Made by a program: the position numbers and the translations under genes
DNA from: DATATB01 sp036268995
GTDB lineage: Bacteria > Planctomycetota > Planctomycetia > Pirellulales > PNKZ01
Length of the DNA: 52,218 nucleotides
NCBI GenBank assembly: GCA_036268995.1
Contig: DATATB010000066.1
Span: 1-52,218 of the forward strand
Reading direction: 5' to 3'
In this document: positions 43,785 through 51,430 of the stretch, piece after piece
How positions within the stretch are numbered: position 1 is the first letter of the stretch
Layout: each line of letters begins with the position of its first letter
The notes under the pieces: model-generated
What the model saw: only the letters and a program-made list of their open reading frames with translations
What the model was told of the DNA's origin: nothing
The model's database searches: none

Positions 43785-45785
43785 ATGATGCGACACCCGC
43801 GAATTTGCACTGCGATCTTTTCTCTTGCCTTGTTCGCGCTGGCAGGCCGTGCCGATGCGGCGGCGCCCGATCCAAAATTGCCGCCGCTGGTAACCGGCCT
43901 CAAAAATCCAGAATCGGTCGTCATCGGCCCCGACGGTCGGGTGTTCGTCTCGGTGATCGGCGAGTTCGGGAAACCGGGCGATGGCGCCGTCGTGGTGGTC
44001 ACGCCCGGCAATGCCGAGCCGTTCACCACGGGCCTGGACGATCCGAAAGGGCTCGTGTTCATCGATCGAAATTTGTATGTCGCCGATGGGCAGAAGATCT
44101 TGCGCATCGATCCGTCTGGCAAAGCGTCGGTGTTTGTCGCGGCCGAAGGATTCGGTCGGCCCGTGCGCTTCTTGAATGATCTGGCTGCCGACAAGGCAGG
44201 TAATCTGTACGTCTCGGACACCGGCGACCTCAAAGGTCACGAAGGCGCCGTGTATCGCATTTCGTCTGCCGGCAAAGTGACCCTGCTCGTCGATAGCGAG
44301 CAGCAGCCGGGCCTGAAAGGTCCCAACGGCCTGCTGGTCGAAGACGGCCAGTTGTGGCTCGCCGATTTCCTGTCGGGCCAGGTCAGCCGCTTGGACCTGG
44401 CCAATGACAAGTGGTCGGTCGTCGCTGAAGGACTGCCGGGAACCGACGGCCTGGTGCGCGATCTGGATGGTGTCTTGTACATCAGCCAATGGAGCACGGG
44501 CCAGATTTGGGCGCTGCCGCCGGATGCAAAAAAGCCGGAGCTGCTGGCCGAGGGATATCAATCGGCGGCCGATATCGGCCTGGATCAGAAGACCGGCCAC
44601 TTGCTGGTGCCCGACATGAAGGCCGGGCAACTGCTGACGGCCGCCTTGCGCTCGGGCGTGCCGCGCGACGCCGATCTCACGCCGATGAACGTCCGCGCCG
44701 AGCCGGCGTTCGAGCACCTGGAGTTCAATCGCCCGCTGGTGCTCACGCATGCCGGCGATGGCAGCAATCGCGTGTTCGTGGCCTCGCAATTAGGCCGCGT
44801 GTTCGTGTTCGCCAACGATCAAGGCGTGAAGCAGTCCGAGCCGTTCTTCGATCTCCACAAAAAAGTTCGCTATTCGGACAAGGAAAACGAAGAAGGCTTT
44901 TTGGGGCTGGCCTTTCATCCGCATTTCGCGCAAAACGGCGAGTTCTTCGCGTTTTACACGACCACCGAAACGCCGCACACTTCGGTCCTCTCGAGATTTC
45001 GCGCCAGCGGCAAGGACCACGCCCACGCCAGTCCCGACAGCGAACAAGAGCTGCTGCGCATTTCGAAGCCGTATTGGAACCACAACGGCGGAACGCTGGC
45101 GTTTGGTCCCGACGGCTACTTGTACATTGGCTTGGGCGATGGCGGCCTAGCCGACGATCCGCACGGCAATGGCCAGAATCTGGATGCCTTGCTCGGTTCG
45201 ATTCTGCGGATCGACGTCGATAGCAAGGATCCCGGCCTGCCATACGGCATTCCCAAGGACAATCCGTTCGCTGCTCGCCCGCCGGCCCGGCCCGAAATCT
45301 ATGCCTACGGGGTGCGCAATATCTGGCGGCTGGCATTCGACCGGCAAACCGGCGATTGCTGGGCGGCCGACGTGGGCCAGAACATCTGGGAAGAAATTGA
45401 CCTGATCCGGCCCGGCGGCAATTACGGCTGGAACCTGCGCGAAGGGATGCACCGCTTCCGCGACATCGGCTCGCCGCCGCGGCCCGATCTGATCGAGCCG
45501 ATTTGGGAGTATCACCACGACATCGGCAAGTCGATCACCGGCGGTTGCGTGTACCGCGGCAAGCGCGTACCGCAATTGAACGGCATGTATTTGTACGGCG
45601 ATTACGTGACCGGCAGGATTTGGGCCTTGAACTACGATTCGGCCCGCGGCCGTGTGGTAAGCAATCGGCCGATCGCCGGCAACGTGATGCCGATCATGTC
45701 CTTCGGCGAGGACGAACCGGGCGAGGTCTACTTCATGACCACGCAAGGCCGGCTCTTCCGCTTTGCCTCGACCCCAAAGCCCTAA
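43785..45785 (+). CDS. Exported SMP-30-like propeller fused to a PQQ-type glucose/sorbosone dehydrogenase domain
   Basis: A 666-residue exported protein. The signal peptide (MMRHPRICTAIFSLALFALAGRADA) sets the start at ATG 43785. Residues about 30-300 form an SMP-30/gluconolactonase-like propeller ('KNPESVVIGPDGRVFVSVIG', 'LNDLAADKAGNLYVSDTGD', 'PNGLLVEDGQLWLADF'). Residues about 320-660 form a glucose/sorbosone dehydrogenase (GSDH) propeller: 'GFLGLAFHPHFAQNG', 'YWNHNGGTLAFGPDGYLYIGLGDGG', 'YGVRNIWRLAFD', 'NYGWNLREG' and 'GGCVYRGKRVPQL'. It would oxidise an aldose or similar substrate in the periplasm. The fusion of a lactonase-like and a dehydrogenase propeller is notable. Confidence 0.87.
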   Translation: MMRHPRICTAIFSLALFALAGRADAAAPDPKLPPLVTGLKNPESVVIGPDGRVFVSVIGEFGKPGDGAVVVVTPGNAEPFTTGLDDPKGLVFIDRNLYVADGQKILRIDPSGKASVFVAAEGFGRPVRFLNDLAADKAGNLYVSDTGDLKGHEGAVYRISSAGKVTLLVDSEQQPGLKGPNGLLVEDGQLWLADFLSGQVSRLDLANDKWSVVAEGLPGTDGLVRDLDGVLYISQWSTGQIWALPPDAKKPELLAEGYQSAADIGLDQKTGHLLVPDMKAGQLLTAALRSGVPRDADLTPMNVRAEPAFEHLEFNRPLVLTHAGDGSNRVFVASQLGRVFVFANDQGVKQSEPFFDLHKKVRYSDKENEEGFLGLAFHPHFAQNGEFFAFYTTTETPHTSVLSRFRASGKDHAHASPDSEQELLRISKPYWNHNGGTLAFGPDGYLYIGLGDGGLADDPHGNGQNLDALLGSILRIDVDSKDPGLPYGIPKDNPFAARPPARPEIYAYGVRNIWRLAFDRQTGDCWAADVGQNIWEEIDLIRPGGNYGWNLREGMHRFRDIGSPPRPDLIEPIWEYHHDIGKSITGGCVYRGKRVPQLNGMYLYGDYVTGRIWALNYDSARGRVVSNRPIAGNVMPIMSFGEDEPGEVYFMTTQGRLFRFASTPKP

Positions 45786-46142
45786 CGCCCGAGGGCCGAT
45801 CATTGGCCCGCGCAAGCTGCGCCGGGAGCTTACACAGAAGCTCGCGTGCGACTGCTGCCGTTAGTTCTTAATTGATTTGAACAGAAGGCCGCGAAGGACG
45901 CTAAGGAAGCTGCTGACTCATACCTTTGGCAGTATCGCAATTGGTCTTGGCTTTTCTTATCTTCTTGGCGACCTTCGCGTCCTTCTGTTCAATTGCCTTT
46001 GATCCCCGTCTATAAAAAGCTGCTGCCGGCCAGTGCTGGCATTGTCCACGCCCGGAGGCTACGATTGCGGGCACGCGCCTCCCGCCGCTAGCCGGCCTAG
46101 CTTGCCTACCCACCCGATAACTCGAGAACGAGGATCCCGCCC
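45786..46142. other. Intergenic region containing hairpin repeat A copy 2
   Basis: These 357 bases lie between the dehydrogenase and the double-DUF1080 gene. Apart from the hairpin at 45877-45992 I see no gene, RNA or clear promoter. The last 20 bases hold GAGG before the GTG start at 46143. Confidence 0.6.
45877..45992. repeat. Dispersed hairpin repeat, family A, copy 2
   Basis: Arms at 45877-45905 and 45964-45992 are inverted copies of a TTGAACAGAAGG-starting 29-mer with 3 mismatches, at the same positions as in copy 1 at 4134-4255. The loop also shares words such as TTGGxCTTGGC with copy 1. The two copies are 41.7 kb apart, confirming a dispersed element. Confidence 0.85.
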
Positions 46143-47435
46143 GTGCATCGCCCGCTCGCCCTGTTGCTCTTGAGCTTGCTCGTGACCGTTTCCGCCGCCT
46201 CGGCTGCCGAAAACGAACCGCCCGCCGGCTTCACGGCCCTGTTCAACGGCCGGGATCTCTCTGGCTGGTACGGGCTGAATGCCAATCCGGAAAAAGTTGC
46301 CGCCATGCCGGAAGAGGAGCGTGCCAAGAAGCGGGCCGCCGACCTGGAAGACCTGCGCACGCATTGGCACGTCGAAAACGGCGAACTAGTGAACGACGGG
46401 CACGGCGTCTACGCCACCACCGACCGCGACTATGGCGATGTCGAGTTGTATGTCGACTACAAGATGCTGCCCAAGGGCGACAGCGGCATCTATCTGCGCG
46501 GCTCACCGCAGATTCAGATCTGGGATTACACTGACCCGACCAAGTTCAAGCTCGGCGCAGATAAGGGCTCCGGCGGGCTGTGGAACAACAGCCCGAGCGC
46601 GCCGGGCAAGGATCCGCTGGTGCTGGCTGACAAGCCGCTGGGCGAGTGGAACCGCTTTCACATCATTCAGATCGGCGCCCGCACGACGGTGTATCTCAAC
46701 GACAAGCTCGTCGTGGACCACGCCATCATGGAAAACTATTGGGACCGCACGCGGCCGCTGTTTCGCACCGGCCCGATCCAGTTGCAAACCCACGGATCGG
46801 AAATTCGTTGGCGCAATGTTTTTGTCCGCGAAATCCCGTCCGAAGAGGCCGACCGCCGCCTGGGCCGAAGTTTTGCCCCGCTGTTCAACGGCAAAGACCT
46901 GACTGGCTGGGACGGCTCGACCGACAACTATGAAGTCGTCGATGGCGCGATCCGCTGCAAGCCGAAAAAGGGCGGCGTGCTCTACACCCACGGCCAGTAC
47001 AGCGATTTTATCGCCCAGGTGGAGATCAAGCTGCCGCCGGGTGGCAACAACGGGCTCGCCATCCGCTATCCGGGCACGGGCGATGCCGCCTACAGCGGCA
47101 TGTGCGAATTGCAGGTGCTGGACACCGAACACCCGAAGTACAGCAAGCTCGATCCCCGGCAGGCGCACGGATCGGCCTATGGCATGATCCCGGCCAAGCG
47201 CGGCTATTTGCGACCCACCGGCGAGTGGAACTTCGAACAGGTGACCGTGCGCGGCTCGACGCTCAAGGTCGAACTCAACGGCACGGTCATCCTCGAAGGC
47301 GATCTCAGCCAGGTGACCAACTACATGGCCGACCATCCCCATCCCGGCAAAGACCTGAAGGTCGGCCACTTCGGCTTCGCCGGCCACGGCGACGCCGTCG
47401 AGTTCCGCAACATCCGCATCATGCGCTTGTACTAA
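46143..47435 (+). CDS. Exported protein with two DUF1080 domains
   Basis: A 430-residue exported protein with a signal peptide (MHRPLALLLLSLLVTVSAASAAE); the GTG start at 46143 follows GAGG. Two DUF1080 beta-sandwiches lie in tandem: about 25-230 ('FTALFNGRDLSGWYG', 'GDVELYVDYKMLPKGDSGIYLRG', 'EIRWRNVFVREI') and 240-430 ('FAPLFNGKDLTGWDGSTDNY', 'DFIAQVEIKLPPGGNNGLAIRY', 'AVEFRNIRIMRL'). Members of this group include 3-keto-disaccharide hydrolases. Its presence near the dehydrogenase and heme protein fits oxidation of a disaccharide followed by hydrolysis of the 3-keto product. Confidence 0.88.
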   Translation: MHRPLALLLLSLLVTVSAASAAENEPPAGFTALFNGRDLSGWYGLNANPEKVAAMPEEERAKKRAADLEDLRTHWHVENGELVNDGHGVYATTDRDYGDVELYVDYKMLPKGDSGIYLRGSPQIQIWDYTDPTKFKLGADKGSGGLWNNSPSAPGKDPLVLADKPLGEWNRFHIIQIGARTTVYLNDKLVVDHAIMENYWDRTRPLFRTGPIQLQTHGSEIRWRNVFVREIPSEEADRRLGRSFAPLFNGKDLTGWDGSTDNYEVVDGAIRCKPKKGGVLYTHGQYSDFIAQVEIKLPPGGNNGLAIRYPGTGDAAYSGMCELQVLDTEHPKYSKLDPRQAHGSAYGMIPAKRGYLRPTGEWNFEQVTVRGSTLKVELNGTVILEGDLSQVTNYMADHPHPGKDLKVGHFGFAGHGDAVEFRNIRIMRLY

Positions 47436-47495
47436 AGCAGCCGTAGAGGAAGCCGTGAGACTTCCGACCGCAAATGTCTTCCGTGGCGGGCTTCG

Positions 47496-47840
47496 CTAGC
47501 GCGACCCCTGCTGGGTGATCACGGCCTTGATGGAATAAATCGGAATCCGCAGTTGGGCGACGTCGCCCGTGTCGCGCACGACGATGTAGTCCGCCCCGAC
47601 TTCGACGACTTCGTGCGAAAGCGTATCAATGTCGGGCATGAGCGACAGCTCATAACGGCCGGCGACTTCCCGGACTGCCAGCGACTGCCGGGCTTTGAGG
47701 ACCGAGAACACGCCTGACGCCGCCACACGCGGCGCCGGTTGGCTTTCTGCCCGATCGGCCAGCCACATCCCGGCCAATCCCAGCATCAAGCCCGTCACGA
47801 TCCAGCCGCGCACCGTCGATCGATTCCAAGCGCATCGCAT
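47496..47840 (-). CDS. Small membrane-anchored protein, function unknown
   Basis: A 114-residue protein starting MRCAWNRSTVRGWIVTGLMLGLAG, with one N-terminal hydrophobic helix and a small domain outside ('LAVREVAGRYELSLMPDIDT', 'VVEVGADYIVVRDTGDVAQLRIP') that looks like a compact beta fold. I recognise no family. ATG 47840 follows GGGATAT; the frame upstream looks non-coding. It is convergent with the double-DUF1080 gene and monocistronic. Confidence 0.65.
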   Translation of the reverse strand: MRCAWNRSTVRGWIVTGLMLGLAGMWLADRAESQPAPRVAASGVFSVLKARQSLAVREVAGRYELSLMPDIDTLSHEVVEVGADYIVVRDTGDVAQLRIPIYSIKAVITQQGSR

Positions 47841-48010
47841 GGCCGATATCCCCTCGTGATAGATGACAATGAATCGAGCCGCAGGGCTCCAAGTGCCATC
47901 TAGAGCGTAACTTGCTAGCCGGCGAAAAGCAGCAAAGTTGCCACTGCGCGACCGTTTCTGCGGTTTTTCGCCGGGGCCTGACACGCGTTTTTGGGGCAAT
48001 CGCCCCTTAG

Positions 48011-48097
48011 CGGATGGGGAGGGATTCGAACCCCCGGTAGACTTGCGCCTACAGCAGTTTTCAAGACTGCCGCCTTAGACCACTCGGCCACCCATCC
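48011..48097 (-). tRNA. tRNA-Ser (anticodon TGA)
   Basis: An 87-base type II tRNA on the minus strand. The acceptor GGATGGG (48097-48091) pairs with CCCATCC, with discriminator G at 48011. The D-arm is GGCCGAGTGGTCTAAGGC, the anticodon loop CTTGAAAAC has TGA, the long variable arm follows, and the T-arm contains GGTTCGAATCC. CCA is not encoded. No integrase is adjacent. Confidence 0.97.
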
Positions 48098-48363
48098 GAA
48101 GATGCCCTCGAAAAAGGGCCCTCGTCATCGAGTCTGGCGAAATTGCGGCTTCAGGTTCGCGGGCCACGGGTGGGCAGCCGGCGGCCGAAAGTCAGCAAGT
48201 TCGCATGCCCAAGGTTATCGCAACCGGCGAGGGAAACAAGCCGGCCGAGATCCAAGCGGAATCGCCGCGACGGCCTGTATGGCACGGCCGAGGTTTGCAG
48301 GCTGCCCGGTAGCATGCCAAACTGGGCGGCCTCAGAGCCATCCCGACAAATCGAGGAAACATC

Positions 48364-48726
48364 ATGCCGACATCTTCGTTCCTGGCGATCGACACCAGCG
48401 AGCTTCCTTGGGAAGAGCGCTTCAGCGAGCAGATCGGGCGGGCCATCTTTCGCAAGGAGCTATTCAAAGACCCCGAAACCGGCATGATGGTACGGCTGGT
48501 GCGCTATCCGGCGGGCGTCATCAATCCGTTGCACACGCACCCCTGCGGCCACGGCATGTACGTGCTCGAAGGCCGGCTGGTTACGCACCGCGGCACATTT
48601 GGCCCGGGCAGCTTCGTCTGGTTCCCGGAAGGCGAGACGATGGAGCACGGCGCCAGCGCCGACGGCGACGTGACCTTGGTCTTCATCACGAACAAGGCGT
48701 TCCAGATCGACTACGTGGGGCGCTAG
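48364..48726 (+). CDS. Small single-domain cupin protein
   Basis: A 120-residue cupin. The metal-binding motif reads 'NPLHTHPCGHGMYVLEGRLVTH' (two His, then Glu in 'VLEG'), and the second motif 'FGPGSFVWFPEGETMEHGAS' ends with the last His. This resembles the ChrR/anti-ECF cupin group and small metal-binding dioxygenase-like proteins. There is no signal peptide. GAGGA lies before ATG 48364. The gene stands alone, so its substrate cannot be inferred. Confidence 0.88.
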   Translation: MPTSSFLAIDTSELPWEERFSEQIGRAIFRKELFKDPETGMMVRLVRYPAGVINPLHTHPCGHGMYVLEGRLVTHRGTFGPGSFVWFPEGETMEHGASADGDVTLVFITNKAFQIDYVGR

Positions 48727-48879
48727 AGGTCGGTCTTGACCGGGATTTGGATTCCTGGCACACTCCGCGGCCCTTGCTCATTCGCCGCCACTGGTGGGGA
48801 GTTTGGGGGGGGCCGGGGCGCTAGCGCGCAACGGTCTGGCCAGCTATCAATCCAGATTGCAACGCAGGAGACGCCGGCG

Positions 48880-49455
48880 ATGTTGTCGAGCAAGTGGACC
48901 ATGATTCTGGCAGCAGCGCTGTCGATCGTTTCGGCCGGGTGCGGACAGTCCGAGAAGAGTGCCAGCACAGCGGCTACAGCAGGCGCGAAGAACGACGGCC
49001 CCGATCGGGCAGTCGCCCAATTTCTCGAAGCGGTGAAAACCGGCAACGACGCCGTCGCGGCTAACATGCTGACGAAGGTCGCCCGGCAGAAAACAACTGA
49101 GATGCAGTTGGTCGTGGCCCCCCCTGGGAGTGCGACGGCTTCCTACCAGGTGGGAGAAGTCGAGTTCATCGGTAGCGAAGGCGCGCATGTTGCCAGCACC
49201 TGGACTGATATTGCCGAAGACGGCAAACCGCACACCGACACCATCGTTTGGATCTTGCGACGCGACCCAGAGGGCTGGCGAATCGCCGGCATGGGAACGC
49301 GTATCTTTGCCGACCAAGGTCCGCTGCTGCTGAACTTCGAGGATCCCGAAGACATGATCCGCAAGCAGCGTTTGGCTGAGGAGGAAATGCAACGCCGGGC
49401 TCAAGCCGCCAGCCAAGCCAAAAGGTCCGGCCCCGCTCCGGCCCCCCAACGCTAG
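48880..49455 (+). CDS. Lipoprotein of unknown function
   Basis: A 191-residue protein with a lipoprotein signal (MLSSKWTMILAAALSIVSAGC, lipobox Cys21). The domain 'RAVAQFLEAVKTGNDAVAANML' followed by 'VEFIGSEGAHVASTWTD' and 'VWILRRDPEGWRIAGMGTRIF' looks like a SnoaL/NTF2-like or DUF4878-type fold, small cone-shaped domains. The C-terminal 30 residues are charged and Gln/Ala-rich. AGGAG at 48866-48870 supports ATG 48880. The fold assignment is tentative. Confidence 0.7.
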   Translation: MLSSKWTMILAAALSIVSAGCGQSEKSASTAATAGAKNDGPDRAVAQFLEAVKTGNDAVAANMLTKVARQKTTEMQLVVAPPGSATASYQVGEVEFIGSEGAHVASTWTDIAEDGKPHTDTIVWILRRDPEGWRIAGMGTRIFADQGPLLLNFEDPEDMIRKQRLAEEEMQRRAQAASQAKRSGPAPAPQR

Positions 49456-49601
49456 GCAGCTTCGCTCCGACGCTAGCAGCGGCCTCACGAGATCCTGCGT
49501 CGGCGTGGCGTTTTCGACACCACTGCTAGCGCCCTGTTTCGCGCTGCATCGAATCACACAAGTTGCTTTAAATAAACAACTTGCGTCAACTTAAAGACTT
49601 C

Positions 49602-49630
49602 AAAAAGCCGGCCAAGTGCCGGCTTTTTTT
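49602..49630. terminator. Intrinsic terminator
   Basis: AAAAAGCCGGC (49602-49612), a 5-base loop, then GCCGGCTTTTT, with a long T-run reaching TTTTTTTGTTTTTG. It is 147 bases downstream of the lipoprotein gene and would end that transcript, separating it from the cysteine-rich gene. Confidence 0.88.
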
Positions 49631-49739
49631 GTTTTTGTTTCGCAGCGCGAAAAAACGGAGTCTACAATTGTCAGACAATCGACGCAGTCAACGCAGATTC
49701 GCCCGGTAACGTAATGGTTACACATTATCGGCTTGATAC

Positions 49740-49767
49740 TTGACAACAGCACCCGCAATGCTACCTT
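49740..49767 (+). promoter_or_regulatory. Possible promoter of the cysteine-rich gene
   Basis: A perfect -35 hexamer TTGACA (49740-49745) is followed after 16 bases by TACCTT (49762-49767), a weak -10. It lies after the upstream terminator and about 230 bases before the ATG at 49998. Confidence 0.4.
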
Positions 49768-49997
49768 AACCGTCCTAACCTGCGTATCCGAGCAGGGCGT
49801 GTGTAATCGGCAAAGTTTTGTAGCAGGGCAATCGGACACGCGTCTTTTCTGGTACTTCAGGAGGAGCTCGAAGAGCTTGGGTTTTTCCCGCGGCTGACGG
49901 CCGTCGCAGTAACGCGGGCGTTTTTCGACCCATGACGGCAAGTGGTTGATCTCCGTACGTACGGTACCTGTCTTTTGTTTTTAGTGGAGGAATTAGG

Positions 49998-50378
49998 ATG
50001 AATCGTGCACTCGCTTTTGGCATCGCGATTTTCTTCGCGGTGGTGGGAATCGCCTTGATCGGCGGTGAGAACAATGTGGCGGTGGCTGGTCACGGCGGCT
50101 CGTGCTGCGGTTGCCAAGGTGCTTGCGATGGTTGCAACGGCGGCTGCGGTGGCTGCGCTTGCAGCGGCCGTCGTCACCATCACCACCGTCGTAACAGCTG
50201 CTGTGGCTGCTGCGGCCCGCAACAGTGCTGCGGTCAGCAGAACTGCTGCCCGACCCCGTGCTGTGGCCCGGCCCCGTGCTGTGGCGCGGCTCCGGGTGGT
50301 GCGGCTCCGATGGCTCCGCAGGCTGCTCCGGCTCCGGCCGCTCCGGCTGCCCCCCCGGCCCCGATGGCCAGCAAGTAG
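49998..50378 (+). CDS. Exported cysteine-rich mini-protein
   Basis: A 126-residue protein with a signal peptide (MNRALAFGIAIFFAVVGIALI, cleavage near 'VAVAG'). The mature part has 20 cysteines in about 65 residues: 'SCCGCQGACDGCNGGCGGC', a His/Arg cluster 'GRRHHHHRR', then repeated 'CCG' and 'PCCGPAPCCG'. It ends in a Pro/Ala-rich tail. Such a protein could bind metals or be cross-linked into a disulfide-rich cell wall, as known for planctomycete proteinaceous envelopes. GGAGG at 49986-49990, 7 bases before the ATG, is among the best ribosome sites in the window, and terminators lie on both sides. This suggests strong, single-gene expression. No family is recognised. Confidence 0.8.
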   Translation: MNRALAFGIAIFFAVVGIALIGGENNVAVAGHGGSCCGCQGACDGCNGGCGGCACSGRRHHHHRRNSCCGCCGPQQCCGQQNCCPTPCCGPAPCCGAAPGGAAPMAPQAAPAPAAPAAPPAPMASK

Positions 50379-50477
50379 TCTCGGTCTGCCGGGCCAATTG
50401 GCCTGGTGGGCGCGACTTGAAATTGGTGCGGGCCCCGCCCTGTAGGCCCAGCCAGTCGCAAGCCGCGTGAGTTCGAT

Positions 50478-50520
50478 AAAAAGGGCCGGACCTCCTTTGG
50501 GAGGTCCGGCCTTTTTATTT
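50478..50520 (+). terminator. Strong intrinsic terminator
   Basis: GGCCGGACCTCC (50484-50495), a TTTG loop and GGAGGTCCGGCC (50500-50511) form a perfect 12-bp stem flanked by AAAAA and TTTTTATTT. It lies 100 bases after the cysteine-rich gene and ends its transcript. Confidence 0.95.
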
Positions 50521-50704
50521 GCTGCATGGGGGTTGCGACACGCTAATCCCGGCAGCGACGAAACGGCCCTGGGTGAGTCGTAGAGGGTTTCTCTGCCCCC
50601 TCACCAAGCGTGGAGCCGATTGTTATGCTGTTGGCAGATCCGCCCGCTGCAACCATTTCCGCCGGCCACCTGACCGCTCCCCGTACGCCCGAAATCGAGT
50701 TGGT

Positions 50705-51325
50705 ATGACGCCTTCGAGCAGCCCCGCGCCCGGCCCCTCGCAAAACGTGCGAACGGCCTTGAGCTTTCTTTTGTTCCTGCACTTGTTTGCCGTGGCCGTG
50801 GGCGTCACCAGCAACGAGTCGGCTAGCCAATTGGAAACGGGACTGCGCAAGACGCCGCTGGTCGTGCCTTATCTGCAAATGTTGTTGATGGACCTTTCGT
50901 ACAGCTTCAATCTGACGTTCGGGCCCAGCGACAACGACGTGAGCGATGCCGAGAGCTGGATCGAAGCGGATCTGACCACCGGCGCCGGCCCCCAGCAGAT
51001 CGTAATGCCCGTGACAGGCCTCGAGCCCCGCCAACGACTGCGCCGTTACGAAGCCCTGGCAAGAACGACCGCGGCACAGGTCGGAAACCAGAACAGCGAG
51101 AGTATCTTGCCGGCGGCCATCGCTCGCGGGCTAGTGAGCCGTTACGGCGCCACCGGAGGCGTCGTCCGCATCGTACGTAGCACGTTGCCGACCGAAGCGT
51201 TCATGCCATTTTCGCCCACGCGGCGCACGCTGTACGAGGCCCGCATTCTCGTGTCAGCAGGCCGCGTCGATCTGTTCAAGAGCGATGCGGCTGCCGAATC
51301 AGCGCCAGCGGCCACAAAACCTTGA
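50705..51325 (+). CDS. Membrane-anchored protein of unknown function
   Basis: A 206-residue protein with one N-terminal hydrophobic segment ('ALSFLLFLHLFAVAVGVTS') and a soluble remainder ('YLQMLLMDLSYSFNLTFGPSD', 'PRQRLRRYEALARTTAAQVG', 'VRIVRSTLPTEAFMPFSP'). I recognise no family. ATG 50705 is the most likely start. The HTTM gene follows after 105 bases on the same strand, so the pair may be co-transcribed and act together in the membrane. Confidence 0.65.
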   Translation: MTPSSSPAPGPSQNVRTALSFLLFLHLFAVAVGVTSNESASQLETGLRKTPLVVPYLQMLLMDLSYSFNLTFGPSDNDVSDAESWIEADLTTGAGPQQIVMPVTGLEPRQRLRRYEALARTTAAQVGNQNSESILPAAIARGLVSRYGATGGVVRIVRSTLPTEAFMPFSPTRRTLYEARILVSAGRVDLFKSDAAAESAPAATKP

Positions 51326-51430
51326 TGCGCAACCACCGGCAGCCTCGAATCCGCCGTGGCCGGCGGTGAGGTCAGCCGCCAGCCCTTACGGAAAAACCAG
51401 GTCAACCTGACAAACCTCAGAAATTGCCTC

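Larger units (their letters stand above)
49456..49997. other. Long gap: terminator then leader of the cysteine-rich gene
   Basis: These 542 bases hold no convincing ORF. They contain an inverted repeat (CAAGTTG at 49559-49565, CAACTTG at 49577-49583), an intrinsic terminator at 49602-49630, a promoter candidate near 49740, and then a leader of about 220 bases before the cysteine-rich gene. The leader is long enough to hold a regulatory structure, but I recognise no known riboswitch. Confidence 0.55.

Noticed and set aside
48098..48363. Search for an integration event at tRNA-Ser
   Set aside because: No integrase and no duplicated tRNA end is visible near this tRNA, unlike at tRNA-Asn.
49600..49941. 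Minus-strand frame of 113 codons
   Set aside because: It includes the intrinsic terminator and the probable leader of the cysteine-rich gene, and has no plausible ribosome site or homology I recognise.
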